From positions 3,185,216 to 3,249,215 of the forward strand of contig NC_135220.1 in NCBI RefSeq assembly GCF_052324685.1: a DNA stretch of 64,000 nt, given 5' to 3'. How positions within the stretch are numbered: position 1 is the stretch's first letter; every line of letters begins with the position of its first letter. The stretch is from Brachyhypopomus gauderio (taxonomy: Eukaryota > Chordata > Actinopteri > Gymnotiformes > Hypopomidae). Shown here in pieces: positions 34,465 to 47,143 of the stretch. The notes beneath the pieces are model-generated. The model saw only the letters and a program-made list of their open reading frames with translations, made no database searches and was not told the DNA's origin. The position numbers and the translations under genes are program-made.

Positions 34465-35650
34465 ACTAGAAGAAATTCCTTGTGTGTGTGTGTGTCCCTT
34501 TATTGTCCCACAACACTATTTGTTTTAAAACTTCAAGCCCTGATTTCTCAAGTTGCGTCAAAAAATAATTTTGAACTTAAAAAGAATTAGTATTATTAAA
34601 ATGATAAACCTGTAATTGCAAAATGTGTATTATGTACTCCAGTAAAAGCAAACCCTCCAGCTTAATGCACATTACAGGTAGGCCTCAGCATTCTGTACCT
34701 CACTTTCAACAAGCGGGATAAATTACAGTGCACCGTTGTAATACCATACTTTTGGAATTTTGTTCTGCTCTGAATATGTTTTAGAAACATTCATGTAATA
34801 CAATAGCTCAGAGTCTTTTACATATTTTAATATAACTAGAATCTTTTACGATCTCAAAGGAAGATTGGATCTCAGACAGATGAAGTTGCTCTGCAATGTT
34901 GGTTACCTGTAAGAGCCTGTCGGTAAAGCAGAGGAAGGGATTTCTCCTCTACTGTAGTGTGCAAACACTCCAACTGTGACACACAGAGTAAATATTTGGA
35001 CCAGGCTTCATACTACGGTAATGTTCCACAAACCACCGTAACATCGTGGTGAAGTTCAGGTTTACCATTCACGTCATTTTGAGGAAGATGTCTCGTTTTC
35101 TTTAATGACAAGTGCACGGGTCAAACGTTTTTAAAATACAGGCTCAACGTGTTTGTTTTCAGGAACACGCACAAAATTATTCCTTGCCTTAAATCTTTAT
35201 CTACAAGTTATAGTATTGACCTGGTTGCTATGCTAATGTTATTAATGCTAATGTCAGTTCGAGAGCAAAATGAGTGATTTGCCATGCATTTTCATTTAAA
35301 AAGTAATTCAGATTATGAGAAAGATGTCACGTTGTAAAGGTGTGTTAGTTTATCAGCATGATAAAGATGTTAAACCTTTAGAGAAAGGTGTATGGTAATA
35401 TTTTTCTTTTAGTAAAATAGTATGAAAGTTACTTTGTTGTCAACCGTTTCTAAAACACTGTAGTTGTGTTAGTTAAATCATATTCTTATGTTCAACTAAT
35501 AAAAATTTACATTCAGCCAATTAAAGCTCTGAACTTTTTTATTTTTTTTACTAATTTTACTATTTTAAACTTTTTTACTTTTTACTAATCCAAAGGAAGA
35601 AGTAATCTTAATATGTTGCCAGGGTCCAGGGTACAATAAGAACCCTGGGC

Positions 35651-35843
35651 AGTCATAGCCTGGCGGTTAGGGAACTAGTGTTGTGACCGAAGGGTCGTGG
35701 GTTCGATCCCCAGACCTGAGGCCATGACTGAGGTGCCCCTGAGCAAGGCCCTTAACCCTCAATTGCTCACTTGTATAAAAATGAGATAAAAATGTAAGTC
35801 GCTCTGGATAAGGGCGTCTGCCAAATGCCGTAAATGTAAATGT
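35651..35843 (+). mobile_element. tRNA-derived SINE
   Basis: The head has tRNA-like pol III boxes: an A-box-like tagcctggcggttag and a B box gggttcgatcccc spaced about 35 bp apart. The body has the ctgagcaaggcccttaaccc motif. The tail, gataagggcgtctgccaaat followed by gtaaatgtaaatg, is the conserved 3' region of widespread teleost SINEs mobilised by LINE machinery. Not a functional tRNA gene, because the cloverleaf is incomplete. Confidence 0.8.
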
Positions 35844-36134
35844 AAGAAGATATGCCAGTTAGCTGTTTAGCTAATTTTGAACTGCAGACCTTGGACAGAT
35901 AAACACACATTACCATTTCTAATACATATAATAATGATTACCTGGTTACCTATATGTATTATTTTGTGTGTGAGATGGCGGAACTGGGCAGTGAAGGTCT
36001 GATTCAGAGTCAATAAAACATCAAAGAGCAAAATGGTCCACAAGTCTCCCACGTCTGCAGAAAGGTCAGTGACACCAGGATTAACGTCCTCGGATTAATG
36101 CACAAACGCGGGACCACAGTAGCGATCTGCATCA

Positions 36135-39100
36135 GTGTACACTGGGTGTATGGAACCTGTGTCAGCGTACACTGGGTGTATAGAACCTGTGTCAGCGTAC
36201 ACTGGGTGTATAGAACCTGTGTCAGCGTTCACTGGGTGTATGGAACCTGTGTCAGCGTACACTGGGTGTATGGAACCTGTGTCAGCGTACACTGGGTGTA
36301 TAGAACCTGTGTCAGCATACACTGGGTGTATGGAACCAGTGTCAGCGTACACTGGGTGTGTAGAACCTGTGTTAGCATACACTGGGTGTATGGAACCTGT
36401 GTCAGCGTACACTGGGTGTAGGGAACCTGTGTCGGCGTTCACTGGGTGTATAGAACCTGTGTCAGCGTACACTGGGTGTATGGAACCTGTGTCGGCGTAC
36501 ACTGGGTGTATGGAACCTGTGTCGGTGTACACTGGGTGTATGGAACCTGTGTCGGCGTACACTGGGTGTATGGAACCTGTGTCAGCGTACACTGGGTGTA
36601 TGGAACCTGTGTCAGCATACACTGGGTGTATAGAACCTGTGTCAGCGTACACTGGATGTAGGGAACCTGTGTCAGCGTACAGTGGGTGTATAGAACCTGT
36701 GTCAGCGTACAGTGGGTGTATAGAACCTGTGTCAGCGTTCACTGGGTGTATAGAACCTGTGTCAGCGTTCACTGGGTGTATAGAACCTGTGTCAGCGTAC
36801 ACTGGGTGTAGGGAACCTGTGTCAGCGTACACTGGGTGTAGGGAACCTGCGTCAGCATACAGTGGGTGTATAGGACCTGTGTCAGCGTTCACTGCGTGTA
36901 TAGAACCTGTGTCAGCGTACAGTGGGTGTATAGAACCTGTGTCAGCGTACAGTAGGTGTATAGAACCTGTGTCAGCGTACACTGGGTGTATAGAACCTGT
37001 GTCAGCGTACACTGGGTGTATAGAACCTGTGTCAGCGTACAGTGGGTGTGTAGAACCTGTGTCAGCATACACTGGGTGTATGGAACCTGTGTCAGCGTAC
37101 AGTGGGTGTATAGAACCTGTGTCAGCGTACAGTGGGTGTATAGAACCTGTGTCAGCGTTCACTGGGTGTATAGAACCTGTGTCAGCGTTCACTGGGTGTA
37201 TAGAACCTGTGTCAGCGTACACTGGGTGTAGGGAACCTGTGTCAGCGTACACTGGGTGTAGGGAACCTGCGTCAGCATACAGTGGGTGTATAGGACCTGT
37301 GTCAGCGTTCACTGCGTGTATAGAACCTGTGTCAGCGTACAGTGGGTGTATAGAACCTGTGTCAGCGTACAGTAGGTGTATAGAACCTGTGTCAGCGTAC
37401 ACTGGGTGTATAGAACCTGTGTCAGCGTACACTGGGTGTATAGAACCTGTGTCAGCGTACAGTGGGTGTGTAGAACCTGTGTCAGCATACACTGGGTGTA
37501 TGGAACCTGTGTCAGCGTACACTGGGTGTATGGAACCTGTGTCAGCATTCACTGGGTGTATAGAACCTGTGTCAGCGTTCACTGGGTGTATGGAACCTGT
37601 GTCAGCGTTCACTGGGTGTATGGAACCTGTGTCAGCGTACACTGGGTGCATAGAACCTGTGTCAGCTTACACTGGGTGTATGGAACCTGTGTCAGCGTAC
37701 ACTGGGTGTGTAGAACCTGTGTCAGCATACACTGGGTGTATGGAACCTGTGTCAGCGTACACTGGGTGTATGGAACCTGTGTCAGCGTACACTGGGTGTA
37801 TGGAACCTGTGTCAGCGTACACTGGGTGTATGGAACCTGTGTCAGCATACACTGGGTGTGTAGAACCTGTGTCAGCGTACACTGGGTGTATGGAACCTGT
37901 GTCAGCGTACACTGGGTGTATGGAACCTGTGTCAGCGTACACTGGGTGTATGGAACCTGTGTCAGCGTACACTGGGTGTATGGAACCTGTGTCAGCATAC
38001 ACTGGGTGTGTAGAACCTGTGTCAGCGTACACTGGGTGTATGGAACCTGTGTCAGCGTACAGTGGGTGTATGGAACCTGTGTCGGCGTACACTGGGTGTA
38101 TGGAACCTGTGTCGGTGTACACTGGGTGTATGGAACCTGTGTCGGTGTACACTGGGTGTATGGAACCTGTGTCGGCGTACACTGGGTGTATGGAACCTGT
38201 GTCAGCGTACACTGGGTGTATGGAACCTGTGTCGGCGTACACTGGGTGTATGGAACCTGTGTCGGCGTACACTGGGTGTATGGAACCTGTGTCAGCATAC
38301 AGTGGGTGTAGGGAACCTGTGTCAGCGTACAGTGGGTGTATAGAACCTGTGTCAGCGTTCACTGGGTGTATAGAACCTGTGTCAGCGTTCACTGGGTGTA
38401 TAGAACCTGTGTCAGCGTTCACTGGGTGTATGGAACCTGTGTCAGCGTACACTGGGTGTATAGAACCTGTGTCAGCGTTCACTGGGTGTATAGAACCTGT
38501 GTCAGCGTACACTGGGTGTATGGAACCTGTGTCAGCGTACACTGGGTGTATGGAACCTGTGTCGGTGTACACTGGGTGTATGGAACCTGTGTCGGCGTAC
38601 ACTGGGTGTATGGAACCTGTGTCAGCGTACACTGGGTGTATGGAACCTGTGTCAGCATACACTGGGTGTATAGAACCTGTGTCAGCGTACACTGAATGTA
38701 GGGAACCTGTGTCAGCGTACAGTGGGTGTATAGAACCTGTGTCAGCGTACAGTGGGTGTATAGAACCTGTGTCAGCGTTCACTGGGTGTATAGAACCTGT
38801 GTCAGCGTACACTGGGTGTATGGAACCTGTGTCAGCATACACTGGGTGTGTAGAACCTGTGTCAGCATACACTGGGTGTATGGAACCTGTGTCAGCGTAC
38901 AGTGGGTGTATGGAACCTGTGTCAGCGTACACTGGGTGTATGGAACCTGTGTCAGCGTACACTGGGTGTATGGAACCTGTGTCGGTGTACACTGGGTGTA
39001 TGGAACCTGTATCGGCGTACACTGGGTGTATGGAACCTGTGTCAGCGTACAGTGGGTGTAGGGAACCTGTGTCAGCGTACAGTGGGTGTATAGAACCTGT

Positions 39101-39770
39101 GTCAGCGTTCACTGGGTGTATAGAACCTGTGTCAGCGTTCACTGGGTGTATGGAACCTGTGTCAGCGTACACTGGGTGTATGGAACCTGTGTCAGCGTAC
39201 ACTGGGTGAATAGAACCTGTGTCAGCGTACACTGGATGTAGGGAACCTGTGTCAGCGTACACTGGATGTAGGGAACCTGTGTCAGCGTACAGTGGGTGTA
39301 TAGAACCTGTGTCAGCGTACAGTGGGTGTATAGAACCCGTGTCAGCGTTCACTGGGTGTATAGAACCTGTGTCAGCATACACTGGGTGTAGGGAACCTGT
39401 GTCAGCGTACACTGGGTGTAGGGAACCTGTGTCAGCGTACACTGGATGTAGGGAACCTGTGTCAGCGTACAGTGGGTGTATAGAACCTGTGTCAGCGTAC
39501 AGTGGGTGTATAGAACCTGTGTCAGCGTTCACTGGGTGTATAGAACCTGTGTCAGCGTTCACTGGGTGTATAGAACCTGTGTCAGCGTACACTAGGTGTA
39601 TAGAACCTGTGTCAGCGTTCACTGGGTGTATAGAACCTGTGTCAGCGTACACTGGGTGTATGGAACCTGTGTCATTGTACACTGTGTGTATGCATTGTAC
39701 ACCTGTGTCAACGTACAGTGGGTGTATGGAACCTGTGTCAACGTACAGTGGGTGTATGGGAGACAATCGG
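36135..39770. repeat. 30-bp megaminisatellite, about 121 copies
   Basis: Units of 30 bp around gaacctgtgtcagcgtacac and tgggtgtat, with common variants (acagtg, ttcactg, ggg/tag/tgg, cgg). Thirty is a multiple of three, so one plus-strand frame is open for 1024 codons (36135-39209) with the decapeptide MEPVSAYTGC, and minus-strand frames are open for 518 and 699 codons. A block of 14 units (about 36690-37080) is repeated 420 bp later with its private variants (such as gggaacctgcgtcag at 36841 and 37261). A five-unit, 150-bp block also recurs near 37711-38010. The last units (39660-39770) are degenerate. Confidence 0.95.
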
Positions 39771-39910
39771 TTCAGTGGTAATTTTTATGTCCATGTAACA
39801 TTTTCTAAAATACCTATAATTCACACACACACACTGTAAAGCAGTAACAATATCTACAGATTTACAGCTCAAGGAGAGCTGAAACAGAAGCAAATTTGTG
39901 CAATTTTATC

Positions 39911-40062
39911 TCATTTAAACTTCCACCCTCCCAACCCCTCACCTCCCCTCCCTTTCCAACCCCTCCCCTCCTCTCCCTTCTTCCACCCCCACCCTCCCAA
40001 CCCCTCCCCTCCCATCCACACCCACCCCTCCCCTCTCCTCCCCTGCCCTCCCCACTTCTTAT
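39911..40062. repeat. C-rich polypyrimidine tract
   Basis: About 150 bp of cccctcc/accc repeats. The minus strand is correspondingly a run of GGGG-A motifs. Confidence 0.85.
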
Positions 40063-41973
40063 CAGATGTAAATAGGTGAGAAAATGGGACACCCCAGGGT
40101 GCCAGTGCCACTCCAGGGCGCTGTGAAGGTCAGTGAGCTCCCATAACCCCCAACCACTCCCACCCCACGCCTGGAATTATGCAAAGTGGAAGGGTCAAAA
40201 GAACTGCTCTGAACGACTGTAGGCTAGTAGTCCTGGCTAGCTGACAGTTTGCCTACAGGGATAATTGCTTAGTCACCAATGGGGTCAGTATGTTTCTCAA
40301 CAGTTTTCCTCAGTATCTGGAATCCATCAGTGTACATGGCTGAAGACCATGATCTCAAGGTCGTAAAATTCATTTAGACAAATGTAAATAAATTGCACGA
40401 TCCAGTTCAAATGAAAGATTCTGATTGGTTACGTTTCTGACTAGTGTCAGGATTTGCATACCTTTATAACTCTCAGAGAGAATACTGTGATTATAGTCTC
40501 GCTACAATTAGGATAGCTTTCTGCTTGTTTTTTTTTTTTTTTGGCAACGCACTTTTGCTTTTCATGTGATCATCCCAGAGCTGAGGTGTCTCAGCTGTCA
40601 AATAATTAGTGAGTTTTTGACAAACACAAGTCTGTGTGTGTTCCCACCTATCTGAAACCTGTCAGTAAGCACAAGTGTCCCCCAGGGCTGTGTAACAAAC
40701 ATCACCTGTTATACAAAAATTACTGCTCTTCAAAAGACTTATTGGTAAAGCTACTGTTTATGGTTGCGGAGGGCGTAGTGAATCTCACTAGACCTACCAT
40801 GGAAATCACCTGTTCACCAAACTGCCGACCCAGCAGTGGTTCAAGGCCTTTGTCACCTGCACACATCATCAACGGTTTCATCCCTAACGCGATCCAGCTT
40901 GCTAAGAAGAGCCTTTTACTCTTCTCATTTCTCCAGTCCGCCTGGGCTTCTTTGGTATTTCAGTAAAGGAGAGAAAAATATCATGTGGAATTACTTTTCA
41001 GTGAATAAACCAAATTAAATTAATGAAGTGTCAATTATATTTAAATTCTTAATTGAACTAAGGGTGGGTTAAGGGTAAGGTCCAAAACTTCTATTAACTT
41101 ATTCTTACACCTGCTGAAAAGTTCATGAATCATTTGGAATTACTTGAATTTATTTCTTTTTTTTCTTAGGGGGCGGGTATTTTGTTTTTTTTTTAGAAGA
41201 TATTCTGAAGAGCATGCTGGCCCCTCAGTGTTTATATTTGGATTAATCTGTTTAAGCTGTAAATAACAGAATTTATGACATGGAACAGAAATGTAGATTA
41301 TTTACTTATTGTAATATATTACATGACTTCATTAAATTGAAGGTTGCTTTACAAACATGGAAAATCAACATATAAATATACATGAAGCCCCACACATGCA
41401 CACACTCACACCAGAGTGTTGAAAGAAGATTTTCTTGCAGGCCTTAGAGGGATCACAAAGAAAAAGAGCTTGAACATTTTAGGTCTGTGACACTGAAAGG
41501 CCTTTTCCCCACAGAGGATATTTGAAACACAGACATTGTTATGACTTGACTAAGTTGGCCACAACATAAACGTGACAGTGTCACTCCAACACACTAGTGT
41601 CGCCAGAGCAAGTCAAGACAGCAACCATGCAGTACTCACCAACAATCATTTGCTTCTTTTTAGAGTTTCAGACATCCAGCTTTAGAGTCTCACAGACAGT
41701 CATGCAACTCTCATTCCCAGTTCTTCTGGGCTAGTCCCAGAATATGGATCTTACAAACATGCAAGTATACAGAACTGTTAAGTTACACAGAAACTTTCAG
41801 TCCACTACAGGTCTGTTCTCAACTTTCATTCCACTATAGAACTCTTTGAAATTTTAATTCTACTTCAGACCTGTTCAGAACTTTCAGTCCACAACAAATC
41901 AAAACTCTCAGTTCTCACTTTCATTCCTTTAAACATCTGTTCTGTTCAGTGTAACAGCTGAGAGGAGGAAAAC
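40063..41973. other. Intergenic sequence, nothing recognised
   Basis: Mostly AT-rich single-copy sequence. Open frames such as 40634-40966 show no similarity to a family I know. Confidence 0.5.
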
Positions 41974-42880
41974 CCTTCAACCCCATCACCACTGTCCTTC
42001 AACCCCATCACCACTGTCCTTCAACCCCATCACCACTGTCCTTCAACCCCATCACCACTGTCCTTCAACCCCATCACCACCGTCCTTCAACCCCATCACC
42101 ACTGTCCTTCAACCCCATCACCACTGTCCTTCAACCCCATCACCACTGTCCTTCAACCCCATCACCACTGTCCTTCAACCCCATCGCCACCGTCCTTCAA
42201 CCCCATCGCCACTGTCCTTCAACCCCATCGCCACCGTCCTTCAACCCCATCGCCACCGTCCTTCAACCCCATCGCCACCGTCCTTCAACCCCAACGCCAC
42301 CGTCCCTCAACCCCATCACCACCGTCCTTCAACCCCATCACCACTGTCCTTCAACCCCATCACCACTGTCCTTCAACCCCATCACCACCGTCCTTCAACC
42401 CCATCACCACTGTCCTTCAACCCCATCACCACTGTCCTTCAACCCCATCACCACTGTCCTTCAACCCCATCACCACCGTCCTTCAACCCCATCACCACCG
42501 TCCTTCAACCCCATCACCACCGTCCCTCAACCCCATCACCACTGTCCCTCAACCCCATCACCACCGTCCTTCAACCCCATCGCCACCGTCCTTCAACCCC
42601 ATCGCCACCGTCCTTCAACCCCAACGCCACCGTCCTTCAACCCCATCGCCACCGTCCTTCAACCCCATCACCACCGTCCTTCAACCCCATCGCCACCGTC
42701 CTTCAACCCCAACGCCACCGTCCTTCAACCCCATCGCCACCGTCCTTCAACCCCATCACCACCGTCCTTCAACCCCATCGCCACCGTCCTTCAACCCCAA
42801 CGCCACCGTCCTTCAACCCCATCACCACTGTCCTTCAACCCCATCACCACTGTCCTTCAACCCCATCACCACCGTCCTTT
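41974..42880. repeat. 22-bp minisatellite, about 41 copies
   Basis: Unit core ccttcaaccccatcaccac followed by tgt or cgt. Two linked variants (atcaccactgt versus atcgccaccgt, with aacgccaccgt as a third) alternate in blocks. A multi-unit block is repeated at about 42600-42800. Confidence 0.95.
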
Positions 42881-43018
42881 ATTCCCCAGCATGTCTCTGT
42901 CCACTGATTCAGACATTTGACCCTAGACATGATTCATCTCCCAATAATCAGCACAGTGGAAGCAACAAGAACAAATTAGTAACAAAAACACTATAGGCTG
43001 ATCACAGCATGTAACAAA

Positions 43019-43153
43019 GACAATCAGTCATACAGCATCACAGAACATAACAAAAGACAGTCATACAGCATCACAGAACGTAACAAGGACAATCAGTCAT
43101 ACAGCATCACAGAACGTAACAAGGACAATCAGTCATACAGCATCACAGAACTT
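43019..43153. repeat. Short tandem repeat of about 36 bp, 3-4 copies
   Basis: Copies share tcatacagcatcacagaac followed by gtaacaaggacaatcag. One copy is shortened. Confidence 0.85.
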
Positions 43154-43767
43154 AAGTGAGGCATTCATGTAATGCAATGGAATCTTTCAGCAAAGTAGAT
43201 GAAAGAAAGTTTGACAGGGCTGACAATGAAAACTTTATATATACATCTACATTTTACATCTACATGTCTTAAAGACTCTGTTGACTGCCTTGCTGGAAAT
43301 GTGCTTGATTTTGTCAATAGCTCTTTAAAGTGTAGACTACCAATGGCATTTCTAAAGAAACCTAATATCGATTCATCTTCCTTAGGTATTATTAGAGAAA
43401 CCTCTAATCTGTCATCTTTAAACAAAGTTTTAATTGAAGTACTACGTGTTTGTTTGTTCTGTTATTTTGATCAGTTGCTGGTTGTAGCTCTTACTGCTCT
43501 TACTGTAAAATGTTCAGCAGTGTTTTCAACATACCATAATCTATTGAGTGTTTTGCCAAAAAACAGACCAGATCACATTTCAGTAATCATGCCATAAGGT
43601 AATATGCCTGGACATGATTTCAGACTAGATCACATTACAGTGATCCAGCGATAAAGTAATAAAAGCCTGAATAGAATTCCAAAATCAGATGTACCAAATA
43701 GAAGGTCATAGTTAGAAGAAAATAGATTTAAAAATGTAGACTTAGCAACGCAGGTAATTTAAGAATA

Positions 43768-44955
43768 TATGCACACCAGCCACTTTATTAGGTACACCTT
43801 CCTAGTACCAGGTTGGACCCCCTTTTCCCTTTAGAACTGCTTTAATCCTTCATGGCATAGATTCACCGAGGTACTGGAAACATTTCTCAGAGAGTCTGGT
43901 CCGCATTGACATGATTGCATCACGCAGTTGCTGCAGATTTGTCGGCTGCACATCCATGATGTGAATCTCCATGTTGTGAAACATCCCAAAGGTGCTCTGT
44001 TGGATTGAGAGCTGGTGACTGTGGAGGTCATTCGAGTACAGTGAACTTATTGTCCTGTTCAAGAAACCAGTCTGAGATGATTTGCGCTTTATGACATGGT
44101 GCGTAATCCTGCTGGAAGTAGCCATCAGAAGATGGGTACACTGTGGTCATAAAGGGATGGACATGGTCAGCAACAATACTCACGTAAGCTGTGGCATTGA
44201 TACGATGCTCAATTGGTACTAATGGGCACAACATGTGCCAGGAAAATGTCCCCCACACCATTGAACCACCTCCACCAGCCTGAACCGTTGATACAAGGCA
44301 GGATGGATGCATGCTTTCATGTTGTTGATGCCAAATTCTGACTCTACAAATACAAATCCGAATGTCGCAGCACAAATTGAGACTCATCAGACCAGGCATC
44401 ATTTTTCCAATCTTCTGTTGTCCAATTTTGGTGAGCCTTTGCAAATTTTAGCCTCAGTTTCCTGTTCTTAGCTGACAGGAGGGGAACCTGGTGTGGTCTT
44501 CTGCTGCCGTAGCCCATCCGCCTCAAGGTTCGATGTGTTGTGCATTCAGAGATGCTCTTCTGCATGCCCTGGTTGTAACGACTGGTTATTTGAGTTACTG
44601 TTGCTGTTCTCGTACCAGTCTGGCCATTCTCTTCTGGCATCAACAAAGCATTTGCGGCCACAGAACAGCCGCTCACTGGATATTTTCTCTTTTTCGGACC
44701 ATATTCTGTGAACCCTAGAGATGGTTGTGCTTGAAAATTTCCAGCCCCTCTGGCACCAACAACCACGCCACGTTCAAAGTCACTTAAATCACCTTTCTTC
44801 CCCATTCTGATGCTCAGTTTGAACTGCAGCAGGTCATCTTGGCCATGTCTACATGCCTAAATGCATTGAGTTGCTGCCATGTGATTGGCTGATTCGACAT
44901 TTGCGTTAATGAGCAGTTGTACAGGTGTACCTAATAAAGTGGCCAGTGAGTGTAT
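43768..44955 (-). pseudogene. Decayed Tc1-like transposon
   Basis: The ends are inverted repeats: ccactttattaggtacacc at 43780-43798 and its complement at about 44923-44942, next to TA-rich flanks as expected for TA target sites. The minus strand encodes a Tc1-type transposase in pieces: N-terminal MGKKGDLSDFERG (44805 leftward), the AHQNWTTEDWKN and WSDESQF catalytic region, then PSSDGYFQQDYAPCH and LNPTEHLWD, ending in a TNLQQLRDAI segment. Frameshifts and stops lie near 44340, 44030 and 43990, and part of the helix-turn-helix region is scrambled. At about 1.2 kb the element is nearly full length but inactive. Confidence 0.9.
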
Positions 44956-45224
44956 ATGGAACCTGAATATAGAATCAAAGATTCCAGACAAATTTCATCC
45001 AATAAGTAAGACTTTCACAATTTTCACAATTTAGAAGATGGAGATCATCCATAATTTTATACCATGAACATATGGTATTATGGTAGGTGGCAGAAGAATG
45101 TGGCAGATCTTGTGCTTATATCTGGGTATATAATATTTATATCTGGGTACTATCACCATTACAGTGAAAACTGAGATTGCAGTATGAATGATTTGGATAA
45201 TGTGAAGCAAATAAAAAATGAAAA

Positions 45225-45485
45225 GAAGACCTGGATTGATCCCTGGGCAGTACCTGAATTGATCCATGGGGAACACCTGGATTGATCCCTGGGGAAAACC
45301 TGGATTTATCCCTGGGGAACACCTGAATTGATCCATGGGGAACACCTGGATTGATCAATTGAGAACACCTGGATTGATTCCTGGGGAACACCTGGATTGA
45401 TCCCTGGGGAACACTTGGATTGATCTATGGGGAACACCTGAATTGACCCCTAGGGAACACTTGGATTGATCCCTGGGGAGCACCT
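45225..45485. repeat. 23-bp tandem repeat, about 11 degenerate copies
   Basis: Copies of gatccctggggaacacctgg plus att, with catgg/ctatg variants. Confidence 0.85.
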
Positions 45486-46379
45486 TGTGTGACAGTTGAA
45501 GTGGTCTATGTGCTTATCAATGGCACCAACATGATGTCTGTTATTGAGATAAGATCTTGGGCAAACACATGAATGTTTAGGACTAGACACATGTATAGGA
45601 ACAGATAGGGGAGATATGTCAAAATAACACTTCTTGAGAAGACTGGGATAGCATGACAGAGACAAGAAGGAGCCTTTGATTTCAAGATAAGTTCAGACAT
45701 AAACTCTGGCAATGTGAGGCAAAAAGCTACATTTATCAGTTTTGCCTAAATAAATATGGCATTGCATGTCAGAACTAGAACCTGCAGTAGAGGGTGTCAG
45801 AAGAATATTAACAGCACTGAAAAGAATACATGTCAAACTTCATTGATCCCTGAGTAAATATATGATAAAGTAATTAGAGCTGTTCTATTCTAGAAGCATG
45901 GACTGAAGCGCAGGAATGAACCAAAAAGAACAACACATTTGAATAAACAACTCAAGTATTTAGAAGTGCCAGATGATCAAGTACTGTTGAAAATAACTTT
46001 ACTGAGTTTGTGGCCAACAACAGCAAAGATAAATTGAGAGATCTTGTGAGCTCCTCCATGGTAGACATACAGTAAACACTGACTGTTCTGAGGTAATTTC
46101 ACCTTAAAGGTTTTGATTTCTTCTAAGACTCAACCTTTTTGTACACTGAACCCACCACAATGGCTGGATACTATCAGCATTTTGTTTACAAAAATAGAGA
46201 ATGAATAAAGTTGCATTTACATAATGCTGTTCTCATACTCAAGGGCAATTTACAATCAACACACCGGTGTCTGTGGTACACACACAATGCAGTACCACAG
46301 ATTTCTGGGGGACTGCATTGCACAAAGAAATGGGAAAGTGTAGTGCACCATCCATCAAAAGACATACAGTCACCCACAC

Positions 46380-46575
46380 ACTCCATAGCAGGACCGATTT
46401 TAGCATAGCTAGTGTTACCTAACTTCTATGTTTTTGGTCTGTGGGAGGAAACCAGAGAACCCACAGGAAACTCACACTGATACAAAGTGAACATGGAGAC
46501 CCCTCCATCATAGCAACACAAACCTGAGACCCTAGTGCTGAGAGGCAACCACCTTGACCATGACCATGCTGGTCA
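46380..46575 (+). mobile_element. Interspersed repeat fragment
   Basis: Contains ctgtgggaggaaaccagaga and, further on, agaccctagtgctgagaggc. Both text blocks are characteristic of a high-copy repeat of teleost genomes. Family assignment is not possible by eye. The flanks 45486-46379 and 46576-46977 hold nothing recognised. Confidence 0.5.
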
Positions 46576-46977
46576 GAGTGAGGCTTTCAATCCCAGTAAA
46601 CAGAACAGCCCTATATTCCCTCAGTGAAGAGACTCTTTAGAGAGGGAAATATGGGCTGTCTTAGCTTTTGCTTTGCCACAAGAAGACTGTGATCACATGT
46701 CACGTGCTGTAAAGCCGAAGAAGAACGGAAAATCAAGGAAGGGATCACCCACAGCACTGCAACCACAAAAGATCCCATTTGTATCCATTCTGTGCTCAAC
46801 AGGGTCATTCTGAGTAGAATTTAAGCTGAAACTCAACTGTTGGATCAGCAAATGGGCCTTTCAGAAGACCTTACAGACTAGATCATAATGTCCAGGATCT
46901 TAGATCAGTGAATGTAATTCCTCCACTGTATTGATCAACGGGATGAATGTGTCCAGCATCCGGGGTGCTTAGAAAAT

Positions 46978-47143
46978 ATCCTGAAATCATCAGGAACCTG
47001 GCTGAGAAACTGACCTGCAAAATGGTCTTTGCAGAGCAGCTCACAGCAGCTTTTTTTTTTTACTTCAAAAGCTGCTGTGAGCTACTCTGCAAAGACCATT
47101 TTGCAGGTCGGTTTCTCAGACAGGTTCCTGATGATTTCAGGAT
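46978..47143. repeat. Long near-perfect hairpin (about 77-bp arms)
   Basis: The left arm (about 46978-47055) and right arm (about 47066-47143) are reverse complements with only a few mismatches, separated by a short T-rich loop. A direct repeat ggatgaatg occurs at 46941-46949 and 47140-47148. It could be a foldback element or MITE. Confidence 0.85.

Noticed and set aside
35651..35730. Functional tRNA gene
   Set aside because: A and B boxes are present but the cloverleaf does not close, and the sequence continues into a SINE body and tail.
36135..39770. Regular repeats suggestive of a CRISPR array
   Set aside because: Units are contiguous with no unique spacers, and the genome is clearly animal. 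The same applies to the arrays at 17037, 20872 and 41974.
36095..39839. A 1024-codon plus frame and 518/699-codon minus frames as a large repetitive protein gene
   Set aside because: Open simultaneously on both strands in a 30-bp array; no flanking exons or conserved termini. Kept only as a finding.
40634..40966. 110-codon plus-strand frame
   Set aside because: No recognised family, no splice context and no convincing codon bias.
43199..43597. 132-codon plus-strand frame left of the Tc1 element
   Set aside because: AT-rich composition without codon bias. It looks vaguely like retroelement text but I could not support a family.
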